Assembly (NCBI RefSeq): GCF_001314995.1
Contig: NZ_CP012938.1
Span: 930,001 to 994,000, forward strand
Direction: 5' to 3'
DNA from: Bacteroides ovatus
GTDB lineage: Bacteria > Bacteroidota > Bacteroidia > Bacteroidales > Bacteroidaceae
DNA length: 64,000 bases
A program made the translations under genes and the position numbers. The notes below the pieces were generated by a model. It was not told the DNA's origin, did no database searches, and saw only the letters and a program-made list of their open reading frames with translations. Within the stretch, counting starts at the first letter, position 1, and each line of letters begins with the position of its first letter. Positions 1 to 11,291 of this stretch are shown here, one piece after another.

Positions 1-1068
1 TTTCTTAACCACAGCTTGTGCTTCAGCGTACTTAGGATCATTGATATCTGTTGTTGCTTTATCAGCATAATCCTGTGCTTTCATCAAATATACCAAACCT
101 ACATTAGAGTATGCTTCTGCATATTCCGGATCAGCAGCAATAGCTTTTTTGTAGTATTCGATTGCATTATCATATTCTTTCATATTATGATAAAGATATG
201 CTTTTACATACAAATACAACTTGTTATTCGGATCATTAGCTAACATTCTATCAGCAAACTCCATAGCTTTAGAAGCTTGATTAGAGCTATTATAATAATC
301 AACCAAATTAGCGAAGAAATAATCATTTCCAGGGAACTTAAGGATACCCTCTTCCAAAGACTTAATCCATGCAGCAGTATCACCTTTAGCTTTATAAGCA
401 TCAGCCATCAATTGCATTGCAAATTTACCTCCATCTTTATCGGATAAAGCCATAGGAGCATATTTAATGATCGCATCTTTATCGCCTACTCTATCAGCAG
501 CTAATGTTGCATAATAAGCAATTTGCGGAAGAAGAGTATCGTTTTTAGCCAATTCTTTATCAGCTAACATCGGATAAGAAGCTGACTCTACATAGGTTGC
601 AAAGAACTTCAAAGCCTCTTTATTCTTGTCCAGGTTGAAATACTGAATACCACCATTAATCAAATTAGGACGTTCAGCCAACATACTGGAAGCATTAGCC
701 TTCCGATATTTGTTTTTAACTTTTCCCTTTTCATTAGGTATTTCCGCTAATTCATCACACTTATTATAGTACTCATACATTTTCAGAATACTATTGTATA
801 CTTTCAATGTATCATACGGTTTCTTCAAAAAAGCATTTTTCATTTGCTCCTCGTTGATACGTCTCTGAATAAATCCAGCAACGTCCCATGTGTCAGCAAG
901 ATCCTTCGTTTCAGGATTCTTCATAGCCTCCTTAATAAGCTGTTCAGCCTGCTTAAAATTAGGTTTTACGTCATTAGCCATACTCTTTGCTTCTTTCACA
1001 TTCTTCATCTGAGCGAATGAGAAGCTAACAGCCATCAATAAAACCATAGAAAATAATACTCTTTTCAT
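1..1068 (-). CDS. Tetratricopeptide-repeat protein, exported (3' part outside window)
   Basis: The minus-strand frame is open from the ATG at 1068 to the left edge (356 codons), so the C-terminus is missing. The N-terminus is a signal peptide (MKRVLFSMVLLMAVSFSFAQ), placing the protein in the periplasm or outer membrane. The C-terminal third visible here has TPR-like helices, such as DNAIEYYKKAIAADPEYAEA and a following YSNVGLVYLMKA segment. TPR proteins are protein-interaction scaffolds; no enzymatic motif is seen and the partner is unknown. It begins 32 nt after the gyrA stop with no terminator between them, so it is probably co-transcribed with gyrA. Confidence 0.85.
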   Translation of the reverse strand, partial: MKRVLFSMVLLMAVSFSFAQMKNVKEAKSMANDVKPNFKQAEQLIKEAMKNPETKDLADTWDVAGFIQRRINEEQMKNAFLKKPYDTLKVYNSILKMYEYYNKCDELAEIPNEKGKVKNKYRKANASSMLAERPNLINGGIQYFNLDKNKEALKFFATYVESASYPMLADKELAKNDTLLPQIAYYATLAADRVGDKDAIIKYAPMALSDKDGGKFAMQLMADAYKAKGDTAAWIKSLEEGILKFPGNDYFFANLVDYYNSSNQASKAMEFADRMLANDPNNKLYLYVKAYLYHNMKEYDNAIEYYKKAIAADPEYAEAYSNVGLVYLMKAQDYADKATTDINDPKYAEAQAVVKK

Positions 1069-1100
1069 GATTGTTGTTTGATTAATTATTAATATTATGT

Positions 1101-3677
1101 CTATTCCTCAATTTCGTTATTGCTTTCGTTTTCATTTACGTCCGCTGCATCATCAATATCAGGAACATCAGCATTCGGATCACTCACGATTGTACCCTCT
1201 GCCTCTTCTGCCGGAATTTCATCTTCAAGACTTTCTGTCATAACCTTACATACCGAACCAATCTGGTCGTTACGTTTTTCAAGATTTATCAGACGAACGC
1301 CTTGAGTAGCACGGCCCATTATACGAACATCCGCTACCTTCAAACGAATAGTGATACCAGACTTATTGATAATCATCAAGTCATTTTCATCGGTTACCGA
1401 CTTGATTGTTACCAACTTACCTGTCTTTTCGGTAATATTCATGGTCTTCACACCCTTACCTCCACGGTTCGTTTTACGATAGTCTTCAATTTCAGAACGT
1501 TTACCATATCCTTGTTCGGAAACTACCATTACAGATTCTGTTTCCAAATCTTTGATACAAATCATTCCTACTACTTCATCCTGACCATCATTATCCAACG
1601 TAATACCACGTACACCTGTTGCTGTACGTCCCATTACACGAACTGCTGCCTCATGGAAACGAATTGCACGACCATTGCGGTTTGCAATGATGATTTCATT
1701 ATTTCCATTCGTCATACGAACTTCAATTACGCTATCATCTTCGCGGATAGTTATAGCATTTACACCATTCTGACGAGGACGAGAATACTGTTCAAGCAAT
1801 GTCTTCTTTATTACACCTTTCTTAGTACAGAATAATACATAGTGGCTATTGATAAACTCGGAATCCTCTAAACTCTTCACACGCAAGTATGCAGTTACAT
1901 TATCATCCGAATCAATATTCAACAAGTTCTGAATAGCACGGCCCTTAGAATTCTTCGTTCCTTCAGGTATTTCATATACTTTCAGCCAATAACACTTACC
2001 CTTTTGTGTAAAGAACATCATGGTATTGTGCATGGTAGCAGGATAAATATGCTCTACAAAGTCTTCATCACGGGTTTCCGTACCTTTCGAACCTACTCCA
2101 CCACGATTTTGTGCACGGAATTCGGTCAACGGTGTACGTTTAATATAACCCATATGAGAAATTGTAATAATCATCTGATCATCTGCATAGAAGTCTTCCG
2201 GATTAAATTCTTCTGAAGAATAAACAATTTCAGAGCGACGTACATCTCCATATTTCGCTTTGACTTCTAACAATTCCTCTTTCATTACCCGACGACATAC
2301 TTCATCATCAGCCAGAATACTTTCCAAATAAGCTATCTGCTTCATTATTTCTTCGTATTCCGCATGAAGCTGATCCTGCATCAGACCGGTTAACTGACGC
2401 AAACGCATTTCTACAATTGCACGAGCCTGAATTTCTGTCAGGTTAAATCGCTCAATCAAGCCTGTTATTGCGTCATTCGGAGTTTTTGCAGCACGAATGA
2501 TACGAATTACTTCATCAATATTATCTGAAGCAATAATCAAACCTTCAAGAATGTGCGCACGCTCTTTCGCCTTACGAAGATCGAACTGAGTACGACGAAT
2601 AACAACTTCGTGTCTATGCTCTATGAAATATTTAATTAAATCTCTTAGATTCAACGTTTTTGGACGTCCATGAACCAAAGCCACATTGTTAACACCAAAA
2701 GAGGTCTGCAAAGCTGTCATTTTATAGAGTTTATTCAACACTACACTTGCATTTGCATCACGTTTTATGTCAATAACAATACGCATACCATCACGGTCAG
2801 ACTCATCGTTGGCATTTGAGATACCTTCTATCTTCTTATCATTTACAAGATCAGCAATATATTTAATCAGTTCGGCCTTATTTACATTATAAGGAATCTC
2901 TGTTATTACGATCTTGTCATGTGTTTGTCCGCTTTCAATTTCAGCTTTCGCACGCATAATTACACGTCCGCGACCTGTCAAATATGCTTCGCGTACACCA
3001 CTCACACCATATATATATCCGCCAGTAGGGAAATCCGGTGCTTTAACAAATTCCATCAGTTCCTCTACCGTAATTTCCGGATTATCAATATATGCATCAC
3101 ATGCTTCAATCACTTCCGAAAGATTATGAGGAGGCATATTGGTAGCCATACCAACAGCAATACCGGATGCTCCGTTCACCAGAAGGTTCGGGATACGCGT
3201 CGGCATCACCTTAGGTTCCACCAGCGTATTATCAAAGTTTGGCTCAAAATCAACGGTTTCCTTATACAGGTCATCCATCATTGCTTCACCCAACTTATTG
3301 AGACGAGCTTCTGTATAACGCATAGCAGCAGGGCTATCACCATCCACAGAACCAAAGTTTCCCTGTCCATCTACCAAAGGATAACGCATTGCCCATTCCT
3401 GCGCCATACGTACCATTGCAAAATAAACAGAAGAATCCCCATGAGGATGATACTTACCAAGTACCTCACCCACGATTCTCGCTGACTTTTTATAAGGTTT
3501 GTCTGAAGTATTGCCTAATTCCATCATTCCGTATAAAATTCTACGGTGAACAGGCTTAAATCCATCTCTAACATCCGGAAGGGCACGCGAAACGATGACC
3601 GACATGGAGTAGTCAATGTACGATGACTTCATTTCCTCCTCGATGTTAATCTTTATAATTCTGTCTTGTTCAAGCAT
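1101..3677 (-). CDS. gyrA: DNA gyrase subunit A
   Basis: This is the 858-residue cleavage and rejoining subunit of the type II topoisomerase that introduces negative supercoils. The winged-helix/tower domain holds the catalytic tyrosine at Y121 ([10 protein letters not shown]). The C-terminal beta-pinwheel holds the GyrA-box-like [10 protein letters not shown] and a second NRGGKG repeat. The tail of about 50 residues is acidic. In the quinolone-determining region ([12 protein letters not shown]) the residue aligned with E. coli S83 is S82, the usual sensitive state, and the position of D87 is F86, as I recall for Bacteroides. The start at 3677 gives the family N-terminus ([20 protein letters not shown]). 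No gyrB is nearby. The gene is divergent from clpC. Confidence 0.98.
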   Translation of the reverse strand: MLEQDRIIKINIEEEMKSSYIDYSMSVIVSRALPDVRDGFKPVHRRILYGMMELGNTSDKPYKKSARIVGEVLGKYHPHGDSSVYFAMVRMAQEWAMRYPLVDGQGNFGSVDGDSPAAMRYTEARLNKLGEAMMDDLYKETVDFEPNFDNTLVEPKVMPTRIPNLLVNGASGIAVGMATNMPPHNLSEVIEACDAYIDNPEITVEELMEFVKAPDFPTGGYIYGVSGVREAYLTGRGRVIMRAKAEIESGQTHDKIVITEIPYNVNKAELIKYIADLVNDKKIEGISNANDESDRDGMRIVIDIKRDANASVVLNKLYKMTALQTSFGVNNVALVHGRPKTLNLRDLIKYFIEHRHEVVIRRTQFDLRKAKERAHILEGLIIASDNIDEVIRIIRAAKTPNDAITGLIERFNLTEIQARAIVEMRLRQLTGLMQDQLHAEYEEIMKQIAYLESILADDEVCRRVMKEELLEVKAKYGDVRRSEIVYSSEEFNPEDFYADDQMIITISHMGYIKRTPLTEFRAQNRGGVGSKGTETRDEDFVEHIYPATMHNTMMFFTQKGKCYWLKVYEIPEGTKNSKGRAIQNLLNIDSDDNVTAYLRVKSLEDSEFINSHYVLFCTKKGVIKKTLLEQYSRPRQNGVNAITIREDDSVIEVRMTNGNNEIIIANRNGRAIRFHEAAVRVMGRTATGVRGITLDNDGQDEVVGMICIKDLETESVMVVSEQGYGKRSEIEDYRKTNRGGKGVKTMNITEKTGKLVTIKSVTDENDLMIINKSGITIRLKVADVRIMGRATQGVRLINLEKRNDQIGSVCKVMTESLEDEIPAEEAEGTIVSDPNADVPDIDDAADVNENESNNEIEE

Positions 3678-3813
3678 TTAAAATGATTATTAATTATACA
3701 TTCTACGGTTTGTGAAAAACCACGCTAAAGTACTACTTTTCCCCGATATACGAAAGTTTTTAGAAAGAAAGTTTTATCATGACCGAGACGATAACCCGCC
3801 AAACTTTAAAATA

Positions 3814-3821
3814 CAAAAATA
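3814..3821 (-). promoter_or_regulatory. Candidate -7 box for gyrA
   Basis: On the minus strand this reads TATTTTTG, a match to the Bacteroides -7 consensus TAnnTTTG, 137 nt upstream of the gyrA start. A closer one-mismatch box (TACTTTAG) lies at 3725-3732. No clear -33 TTTG is seen for either. The rest of the 357-nt gyrA/clpC gap (3678-4034) is AT-rich and shows no ORF. Confidence 0.35.
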
Positions 3822-3991
3822 AAAAGATAAAAACGATAAATATAATATGGAAAGATAAATAACATCGGTAAAAAAGAGCCTATTATTTGTTATACCTTAT
3901 ATATATAATACAAATACACTGTTTTTATGGCACGCCATTTGTAGATATAAGAAATAAAGCAAATATTGCAATACAAACTTGATTAAATGCG

Positions 3992-3999
3992 TATATTTG
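3992..3999 (+). promoter_or_regulatory. -7 promoter box for clpC
   Basis: TATATTTG matches TAnnTTTG and sits 35 nt before the clpC ATG. A TTG at 3966-3968 could be the -33 element, but the 23-nt spacing is slightly long. Confidence 0.6.
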
Positions 4000-4034
4000 C
4001 CAGTGAATAACCCTTAGAAGAAAAGGAAAAAAGT

Positions 4035-6563
4035 ATGAATAATCAATTCTCACAAAGAGTTTCCGACATTATCGTCTATAGTAAGGAAGAAGCGAACCGG
4101 TTGAGAAGTAGGTATATAGGTCCCGAACACCTGCTTCTGGGAATACTCCGTGACGGTGAAGGAAAAGCTATCGAGATATTGTCTAAACTCAACACCAATC
4201 TGGCTGCTATAAAGCAACAGATTGAAGCTCAGCTGAAGGCAGAAGCTGATGAAATGTTATTGCCTGATGCAGAGGTGCCGTTATCTAATGATGCGGCAAA
4301 GATATTAAAAATGTGTATTTTAGAAGCTCGTGGAATGAAAAGTAACATCGCTGATACAGAACATGTATTATTGGCTATTTTAAGAGAAAAAAACAATATG
4401 GCGGCTTCCGTACTTGAAGCAAACGATATAAACTACGTGAAAGTACTGGAGCAAGCTACATTGCAGCCGGATGTCAATTCCGGCATGGGCTTTTCGGAAG
4501 ACGATGAGGATGACGAAGAAATGTCTTCTCCTCGTTCCGGCAGAGGTGGTTCGGATGAACGCCAACAGGCACAAACCGCTTCCAAGAAGCCGTCTAATGA
4601 TACGCCGGTACTTGACAATTTCGGTACTGACATGACAAAAGCGGCAGAAGAAGGACGGTTGGATCCTGTTGTGGGCAGAGAAAGAGAAATCGAACGTTTA
4701 GCGCAGATATTAAGTCGACGCAAAAAGAATAACCCAATTCTGATTGGTGAACCCGGTGTAGGAAAATCAGCGATTGTTGAAGGTCTTGCATTGAGAATCA
4801 TTCAGAAAAAGGTTTCGCGTATCCTGTTTGATAAACGAGTCGTTGCTCTTGACATGACTGCTGTTGTGGCAGGAACAAAGTACCGTGGACAATTTGAAGA
4901 ACGTATCCGTTCCATTCTCAATGAATTGCAGAAGAATCCGAATGTTATATTATTCATTGATGAAATTCACACGATTGTAGGCGCAGGCTCTGCAGCAGGC
5001 TCTATGGATGCCGCCAATATGCTAAAGCCAGCATTGGCAAGAGGAGAAATACAATGTATCGGTGCCACCACTCTTGATGAATATCGTAAGAATATTGAGA
5101 AAGATGGCGCATTGGAACGTCGTTTCCAAAAAGTAATCGTAGAACCGACTACTGCTGCCGAAACTCTGCAGATTTTGCGTAATATCAAGGATAAGTATGA
5201 AGATCATCACAATGTGTATTATACAGATGAAGCATTGGAAGCATGTGTCAAGCTGACAGACCGCTATATCACAGATCGTAATTTCCCTGATAAAGCCATT
5301 GATGCTTTAGATGAAGCCGGCTCACGTGTACATCTTACTAATGTCAATGTACCCAAAGAGATAGAAGAACAGGAAAAGCTGATCGAAGAAGCTAAAAACA
5401 AGAAAAATGAAGCCGTAAAATCGCAGAATTTTGAACTTGCAGCCAGCTTCCGTGATAAGGAGAAAGAACTTTCTATCCAATTGGATGAGATGAAAAAAGA
5501 ATGGGAAGCCAATCTAAAAGAAAACAGGCAAACTGTTGATGCAGAAGAAATTGCCAATGTTATCTCAATGATGTCAGGCATTCCAGTACAACGAATGGCA
5601 CAGGCCGAAGGCATCAAGCTAGCAGGTATGAAAGAAGATTTGCAAGCTAAAGTCATCGCACAAGACACAGCGATAGAAAAGCTGGTCAAAGCCATTTTGC
5701 GAAGCCGTGTAGGACTCAAAGATCCTAATAAGCCCATTGGCACGTTTATGTTCTTAGGTCCGACAGGAGTTGGTAAAACTCACCTAGCAAAAGAGTTGGC
5801 CAAGTATATGTTCGGTTCTGCCGATGCACTGATTCGTATCGATATGAGTGAATATATGGAAAAGTTCACTGTTTCACGCTTGGTTGGGGCACCTCCGGGA
5901 TACGTAGGATATGAAGAAGGTGGCCAGCTGACAGAAAAAGTGCGCCGTAAACCATACTCTATTGTATTGCTTGATGAAATAGAAAAAGCACATCCGGATG
6001 TATTCAATATCCTGCTTCAGGTAATGGATGAGGGTCGTCTGACTGACAGTTATGGCAGAATGGTAGATTTCAAAAATACCGTTATTATCATGACTTCCAA
6101 TATCGGAACCCGCCAGCTGAAAGAATTTGGACGTGGTGTTGGTTTTGCGACACAAAGCCGCCTGGATGATAAAGAATTCTCGCGAAGTGTTATACAAAAA
6201 GCTCTAAATAAATCATTCGCGCCTGAATTCATCAATCGTGTAGATGAGATTATCACGTTTGATCAACTTTCTCTGGAAGCGATAACAAAGATTATAGACA
6301 TAGAGCTAAAAGGATTGTACGATAGAATAGAATCTATTGGTTACAAGCTTGTTATTGAAGATAAGGCGAAAGAATTCATCGCTAGCAAGGGATATGACAT
6401 ACAATATGGCGCCCGTCCTTTGAAGCGCGCAATTCAAACCTATCTGGAGGATGGTTTATCCGAGCTCATCATTTCCTCGTCTTTAAAAGAGGGAGATACT
6501 ATTCAAGTAACCCTTAATGAAGAAAAAGGCGAATTGGAGATGAAAGTTGTTTCTCCGGAATAG
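4035..6563 (+). CDS. clpC: ATP-dependent Clp protease ATP-binding subunit ClpC
   Basis: This is a class I HSP100 unfoldase of 842 residues that feeds substrates to ClpP. The order is a Clp N-terminal repeat domain (about 1-145), an acidic linker (155-165), AAA module 1 with Walker A GEPGVGKS (238-245) and Walker B LFIDE (306-310), a coiled-coil/UVR-like middle domain (about 440-495), and AAA module 2 with Walker A GPTGVGKT (575-582) and Walker B LLDE (645-648). The ClpP-docking tripeptide VGF is present at 702-704, so it should work with ClpP and not as a stand-alone ClpB disaggregase. It sits directly upstream of htpG, making a short chaperone/protease block. It ends in a strong hairpin terminator. 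Confidence 0.96.
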   Translation: MNNQFSQRVSDIIVYSKEEANRLRSRYIGPEHLLLGILRDGEGKAIEILSKLNTNLAAIKQQIEAQLKAEADEMLLPDAEVPLSNDAAKILKMCILEARGMKSNIADTEHVLLAILREKNNMAASVLEANDINYVKVLEQATLQPDVNSGMGFSEDDEDDEEMSSPRSGRGGSDERQQAQTASKKPSNDTPVLDNFGTDMTKAAEEGRLDPVVGREREIERLAQILSRRKKNNPILIGEPGVGKSAIVEGLALRIIQKKVSRILFDKRVVALDMTAVVAGTKYRGQFEERIRSILNELQKNPNVILFIDEIHTIVGAGSAAGSMDAANMLKPALARGEIQCIGATTLDEYRKNIEKDGALERRFQKVIVEPTTAAETLQILRNIKDKYEDHHNVYYTDEALEACVKLTDRYITDRNFPDKAIDALDEAGSRVHLTNVNVPKEIEEQEKLIEEAKNKKNEAVKSQNFELAASFRDKEKELSIQLDEMKKEWEANLKENRQTVDAEEIANVISMMSGIPVQRMAQAEGIKLAGMKEDLQAKVIAQDTAIEKLVKAILRSRVGLKDPNKPIGTFMFLGPTGVGKTHLAKELAKYMFGSADALIRIDMSEYMEKFTVSRLVGAPPGYVGYEEGGQLTEKVRRKPYSIVLLDEIEKAHPDVFNILLQVMDEGRLTDSYGRMVDFKNTVIIMTSNIGTRQLKEFGRGVGFATQSRLDDKEFSRSVIQKALNKSFAPEFINRVDEIITFDQLSLEAITKIIDIELKGLYDRIESIGYKLVIEDKAKEFIASKGYDIQYGARPLKRAIQTYLEDGLSELIISSSLKEGDTIQVTLNEEKGELEMKVVSPE

Positions 6564-6603
6564 AGTTATTTCCTGAATAAGAAAATAATTTAATATGCCA
6601 TAA

Positions 6604-6633
6604 TGTCAGACCTTCGGGTCTGGCATTTTTTTT
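6604..6633 (+). terminator. Intrinsic terminator after clpC
   Basis: A 9-bp stem (TGTCAGACC with GGTCTGGCA, one G-T pair) closes a TTCG tetraloop and is followed by eight T. It separates clpC from htpG. Confidence 0.9.
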
Positions 6634-6697
6634 GTCTCTGTATGGACAAATATCAATTAAAATTAATCAATAGATAAACTAAAAAAATATACGTATT

Positions 6698-8743
6698 ATG
6701 CAAAAAGGTAATATTGGGGTTACAACAGAAAACATTTTCCCTATCATTAAAAAGTTTTTGTACAGTGACCATGAGATTTTTCTGCGCGAGTTAGTATCCA
6801 ATGCGGTAGATGCCACTCAGAAGCTGAATACGCTTGCTTCTATTGGCGAATTCAAAGGTGAACTGGGTGACTTAACTGTTCACGTTGAATTAGGCAAAGA
6901 TACTATTACCATTTCTGACCGTGGTATCGGTTTGACTGCAGAAGAAATAGAGAAGTACATCAATCAAATAGCTTTCTCTGGAGCTAATGACTTCCTGGAG
7001 AAGTATAAGAACGATGCAAATGCCATTATCGGACATTTCGGACTTGGCTTCTACTCTGCCTTTATGGTTGCAAAGAAAGTGGAGATTATCACTAAATCAT
7101 ACAGAGACGATGCAAAAGCCGTAAAATGGACTTGTGATGGCAGCCCTGAATTCACTATTGAAGAAATAGAAAAAGCCGACCGTGGATCAGATATCATCTT
7201 ATACATTGATGACGACTGCAAAGAATTCCTCGAAGAAGCACGTATCTCCGAACTTCTGAAGAAATATTGCAGCTTCCTTCCTGTTCCTATTGCATTTGGA
7301 AAAAAGAAAGAATGGAAAGACGGCAAACAGGTAGAAACGGCTGAAGATAATATAATCAATGACACCACTCCTTTGTGGACACGCAAACCTAGCGAACTTT
7401 CGGATGAAGATTACAAATCATTCTATAGCAAGCTATATCCGATGTCTGATGAACCACTCTTCTGGATTCACCTGAATGTGGATTATCCATTCCATCTGAC
7501 TGGTATCCTCTACTTCCCGAAGGTAAAGAGCAATATTGAATTAAATAAGAACAAGATTCAGTTATATTGCAATCAAGTATATGTAACAGACTCTGTTGAA
7601 GGCATTGTGCCGGACTTCCTGACTTTGTTACATGGAGTAATAGATTCTCCGGATATTCCGTTGAACGTTTCCCGTTCATACTTGCAAAGCGACTCAAACG
7701 TGAAGAAGATTTCAACTTATATCACCAAGAAAGTTTCCGACCGTTTACAGTCTATATTCAAGAATGATCGTAAGCAGTTTGAAGAAAAGTGGAACGACTT
7801 GAAAATATTTATCAATTATGGAATGCTCACACAAGAGGATTTCTATGATAAAGCGCAAAAATTCGCCCTTTTCACCGATATAAATGACAAACATTACACA
7901 TTCGAGGAATATCAGACCCTTATTAAAGATAACCAGACAGACAAAGATGGAAATCTAATCTATCTGTATGCAAATAACAAGGACGAACAATACAGCTATA
8001 TTGAGGCTGCAACCAATAAAGGCTATAATGTCTTGCTCATGGATGGCCAGTTAGATGTAGCTATGGTAAGTATGTTGGAGCAAAAGCTTGAGAAATCCCG
8101 TTTCACCCGTGTAGACAGTGATGTTGTTGACAATCTGATTGTAAAAGAAGACAAGAAAGGTGAAACTCTGGAAGCCAGCAAACAAGATGCAATCACAACA
8201 GCCTTCAAGAGCCAATTGCCTAAAATGGATAAGGTTGAATTCAATGTGATGACGCAAGCGTTGGGAGAAAATTCGGCTCCGGTCATGATTACTCAAAGCG
8301 AATATATGCGTCGTATGAAAGAAATGGCAAATATTCAAGCCGGAATGAGCTTCTACGGCGAAATGCCTGACATGTTCAATCTGATCCTGAATTCAGACCA
8401 CAAGTTGATAAAACAAGTATTGAATGAAGAAGAGAATGCCTGTCAAGCAGAAGTAGCTCCGATACTCTCCGAAATGGATAACGTCAACAAACAACGTAAT
8501 GAGTTGAAAGACAAACAGAAGGATAAAAAGGAAGAAGACATCCCAACAGCTGAAAAAGATGAATTAAACGATCTCGACAAGAAGTGGGATGATCTGAAAA
8601 GCAAGAAAGAAGCTATCTTTATCGGCTATGCAAGCAATAACAAAGTTATCCGCCAGCTTATCGATCTGGCCTTACTTCAAAACAATATGTTAAGAGGTGA
8701 AGCTTTGAATAACTTCGTAAAACGTAGCATTGAGCTGATTTAA
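6698..8743 (+). CDS. htpG: Molecular chaperone HtpG (bacterial Hsp90)
   Basis: This cytosolic ATP-dependent chaperone has 681 residues. The N-terminal GHKL ATPase domain shows LRELVSNAVDATQK (E31 and N35), DRGIGLTAEE and the lid segment GHFGLGFYSAFMV. The middle domain carries LNVSRSYLQSD, which includes the arginine used in ATP hydrolysis. The C-terminal dimerisation part contains a charged insert (KDKQKDKKEEDIPTAEKD) typical of the Bacteroidetes form. The ATG at 6698 gives the conserved start MQKGNIGVTTEN. It follows the clpC terminator and is closed by its own terminator, so it is probably monocistronic. Confidence 0.97.
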   Translation: MQKGNIGVTTENIFPIIKKFLYSDHEIFLRELVSNAVDATQKLNTLASIGEFKGELGDLTVHVELGKDTITISDRGIGLTAEEIEKYINQIAFSGANDFLEKYKNDANAIIGHFGLGFYSAFMVAKKVEIITKSYRDDAKAVKWTCDGSPEFTIEEIEKADRGSDIILYIDDDCKEFLEEARISELLKKYCSFLPVPIAFGKKKEWKDGKQVETAEDNIINDTTPLWTRKPSELSDEDYKSFYSKLYPMSDEPLFWIHLNVDYPFHLTGILYFPKVKSNIELNKNKIQLYCNQVYVTDSVEGIVPDFLTLLHGVIDSPDIPLNVSRSYLQSDSNVKKISTYITKKVSDRLQSIFKNDRKQFEEKWNDLKIFINYGMLTQEDFYDKAQKFALFTDINDKHYTFEEYQTLIKDNQTDKDGNLIYLYANNKDEQYSYIEAATNKGYNVLLMDGQLDVAMVSMLEQKLEKSRFTRVDSDVVDNLIVKEDKKGETLEASKQDAITTAFKSQLPKMDKVEFNVMTQALGENSAPVMITQSEYMRRMKEMANIQAGMSFYGEMPDMFNLILNSDHKLIKQVLNEEENACQAEVAPILSEMDNVNKQRNELKDKQKDKKEEDIPTAEKDELNDLDKKWDDLKSKKEAIFIGYASNNKVIRQLIDLALLQNNMLRGEALNNFVKRSIELI

Positions 8744-8776
8744 TATCGCCCCTTTAAACATTACACATACTTCAAG

Positions 8777-8816
8777 AAAGAGCATTCAACGTTAAATACA
8801 CGTTGTAATGCTCTTT
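8777..8816 (+). terminator. Intrinsic terminator after htpG
   Basis: Arms 8777-8791 and 8801-8816 pair over 15 bp with a single bulged base and a 9-nt loop. A short T run follows. Confidence 0.85.
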
Positions 8817-8865
8817 TTCAATTTAAAACGATCGGCAAAATATCGATTAATTGAAAAGTATTGTA

Positions 8866-8873
8866 TATATTTG
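8866..8873 (+). promoter_or_regulatory. -7 promoter box for the patatin gene
   Basis: TATATTTG matches TAnnTTTG 42 nt before the ATG at 8915. It overlaps an in-frame TTG at 8861, which argues against that TTG as the start codon. Confidence 0.55.
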
Positions 8874-8914
8874 AACACTTAATAGACAAAAAATTCAATT
8901 GTTTGATTTGGGTT

Positions 8915-11212
8915 ATGAGAAAGATTTTTTTAGTGTTCATTACTTTATGGCTGATTATCCCGGCTATCCATGCCCAAAAAGTAGGACTTGTATTAAGCGG
9001 TGGTGGCGCCAAAGGAATGACGCACATCGGCATCATTCGCGCATTGGAAGAAAACAACATCCCTATTGACTACATTGCTGGTACTTCCATGGGAGCCATT
9101 ATCGGCTCCTTGTATGCCATGGGATACTCTCCTGACGACATGGTAGAACTGCTCAAATCGGAGGACTTTAAACGATGGTATTCCGGAGAAGTGGAAGAGA
9201 AATACGTATATCATTTCAAAAAGAATCTTCCCACTCCCGAATTTTTCAATATTCGTTTTTCATTCAAAGATTCACTGAAGAGTTTAAAACCTCAATTCCT
9301 GCCTACCAGTGTTGTCAACCCGATTCAAATGAATCTCGTGTTTGTTGACCTATATGCACGTGCTACGGCCGCTTGTAAGGGAGATTTTGATAAACTTTTT
9401 GTTCCTTTCCGTTGCATTGCGTCCGATGTGTACAATAAAAAACAGTTAGTCATGAAGGAAGGAGATTTAGGAGATGCCGTCAGAGCTTCCATGAGCTTCC
9501 CTTTCATGTTTAAACCCATTGAAATAGACAATGTACTGGCCTACGATGGAGGTATCTATAATAACTTTCCCACGGACGTCATGAGAGATGATTTTCATCC
9601 GGATGTCATTATAGGAAGCGTTGTATCCACCAATCCCACTAAACCCAAGGAAAATGACCTCATGAGTCAAATTGAGAATATGGTGATGCAGAAAACCGAC
9701 TATTCTATTCCGGACTCTATGGGGATTTTAATGACGTTCAAATATGACAACGTCAATCTGATGGATTTTCAACGCATCGACGAATTACATGATATAGGAT
9801 ATAATCGAACCATCAGCATGATGGATTCTATCAAAAGCCGTATCCATCGGCGTGTGAATCTGGACAATATTCGTTTAAGGAGAATGGTATACCGTAGTAA
9901 TTTCCCGGAACTACGTTTTAAAAATATCATCATTGATGGAGCTAATCCACAACAACAGGCATATATGAAGAAAGAATTTCATAAGTCGGATAACAAAGAA
10001 TTCACCTATGAAGATTTAAAGCAAGGTTATTTTCGATTGCTATCAGATAAAATGATTTCAGAAATCATACCGCATGCAATTTATAATCCGGAAGATGACA
10101 CCTATGATCTGCATTTAAAAGTCAAACTGGAAAACAACTTTGCTGTACGGCTGGGAGGTAACATATCCACCTCCAATTCGAATCAGATCTACCTGGGACT
10201 TAGTTATCAGGACTTAAACTACTATGCCAAAGAGTTTATTCTTGACGGGCAACTTGGAAAGGTATATAACAACGTGCAATTTATGGCAAAAATAGACTTT
10301 GCCACTGCCATTCCTACCTCGTATCGTCTTATAGGTTCGATCAGTACTTTCGACTATTTTAAGAAGGACAAACTTTTTTCGCGAAATAACAAACCGGCCT
10401 TTAACCAGAAAGACGAACGTTTCTTGAAATTACAGGTTGGATTACCTTTCCTTTCGAGCAAGCGAGCAGAGTTTGGAGTAGGAATTGCAAGAATAGAGGA
10501 TAAATATTTTCAAAAAAGTGTCATTGACTTCGGAAATGACAAATTTGATAAAAGCCGCTATGATTTATTTGGTGGATCAATTAGTTTTAATGGAAGTACT
10601 CTTAATTCCAAACAATATCCTACACGTGGATACAGAGAAGCCCTTGTAGCCCAGATTTTCGTTGGAAAAGAACGATTCTATCCGGGCGAAGGAAGTACGA
10701 CCAGTAACAACAAAGATCATCACTCCTGGCTGCAATTATCTTATATGAAAGAGAAATATCATAATATGAGTGAACATTGGGTTTTAGGATGGTATTTGAA
10801 AGCCCTGTATGCCTCCAAAAACTTCTCCGAGAACTATACGGCCACAATGATGCAAGCTGGAGAGTTTTCTCCTACATTACATAGCAAATTGACTTACAAC
10901 GAAGCCTTTCGTGCCAATCAATTTGTCGGAGCCGGCATTCGGCCTATTTACCGTTTAAGCCAGATGTTCCATCTTCGGGGAGAATTTTATGGTTTTATGC
11001 CTATTTATCCAATCGAAAAAAACTCGTTGAATAAAGCATATTACGGAAAAGCTTTCTCCAAGTTTGAATATTTAGGAGAAATTTCTGTTGTATGTCAATT
11101 GCCTTTTGGAGATATCTCTGCATATGTAAATCATTATAGCTCACCGAAAAGGGAGTGGAATGTCGGACTAAGTATAGGTTTACAACTATTCAATTATCGG
11201 TTCATAGAATAA
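8915..11212 (+). CDS. Patatin-like phospholipase with POTRA and outer-membrane beta-barrel (type Vd-like)
   Basis: The start is set at the ATG at 8915 (765 residues) because it opens a clear signal peptide (MRKIFLVFITLWLIIPAIHA, then QKVG). The patatin domain follows at once: oxyanion loop GGGAKG, nucleophile elbow GTSMG and catalytic aspartate in DGG (YDGGIYNNFP), giving a Ser-Asp dyad lipase. After about residue 330 a POTRA-like segment (LRFKNIIIDGANPQQQ) leads into a long beta-barrel of the BamA/Omp85 type ending in FNYRFIE. This is the layout of PlpD-type type Vd secretion, in which the barrel exports or anchors its own lipase. The substrate is unknown; phospholipid hydrolysis at the outer membrane is inferred. 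Confidence 0.9.
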   Translation: MRKIFLVFITLWLIIPAIHAQKVGLVLSGGGAKGMTHIGIIRALEENNIPIDYIAGTSMGAIIGSLYAMGYSPDDMVELLKSEDFKRWYSGEVEEKYVYHFKKNLPTPEFFNIRFSFKDSLKSLKPQFLPTSVVNPIQMNLVFVDLYARATAACKGDFDKLFVPFRCIASDVYNKKQLVMKEGDLGDAVRASMSFPFMFKPIEIDNVLAYDGGIYNNFPTDVMRDDFHPDVIIGSVVSTNPTKPKENDLMSQIENMVMQKTDYSIPDSMGILMTFKYDNVNLMDFQRIDELHDIGYNRTISMMDSIKSRIHRRVNLDNIRLRRMVYRSNFPELRFKNIIIDGANPQQQAYMKKEFHKSDNKEFTYEDLKQGYFRLLSDKMISEIIPHAIYNPEDDTYDLHLKVKLENNFAVRLGGNISTSNSNQIYLGLSYQDLNYYAKEFILDGQLGKVYNNVQFMAKIDFATAIPTSYRLIGSISTFDYFKKDKLFSRNNKPAFNQKDERFLKLQVGLPFLSSKRAEFGVGIARIEDKYFQKSVIDFGNDKFDKSRYDLFGGSISFNGSTLNSKQYPTRGYREALVAQIFVGKERFYPGEGSTTSNNKDHHSWLQLSYMKEKYHNMSEHWVLGWYLKALYASKNFSENYTATMMQAGEFSPTLHSKLTYNEAFRANQFVGAGIRPIYRLSQMFHLRGEFYGFMPIYPIEKNSLNKAYYGKAFSKFEYLGEISVVCQLPFGDISAYVNHYSSPKREWNVGLSIGLQLFNYRFIE

Positions 11213-11240
11213 TTTTCTACAAAAAAAGTCGGTGAAAAGC

Positions 11241-11270
11241 TTGCTAATTCGGGAAAAGTCCGTATCTTTG
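11241..11270 (+). promoter_or_regulatory. Promoter of the tRNA-Arg cluster
   Basis: The -33 TTG at 11241-11243 and the -7 TATCTTTG at 11263-11270 are separated by 19 nt, the Bacteroides optimum. The same layout and spacing appear before the tRNA-Pro cluster (59438-59467). Confidence 0.85.
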
Positions 11271-11291
11271 CACCCGTTAAAACAAAATAAC

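Noticed and set aside
1302..1835. Plus-strand ORFs opposite gyrA
   Set aside because: They are shadows of the long gyrA frame, with unnatural composition and no promoter.
8861..8914. Upstream TTG start for the patatin gene
   Set aside because: The TTG at 8861 overlaps the -7 box, and the ATG at 8915 opens a proper signal peptide.
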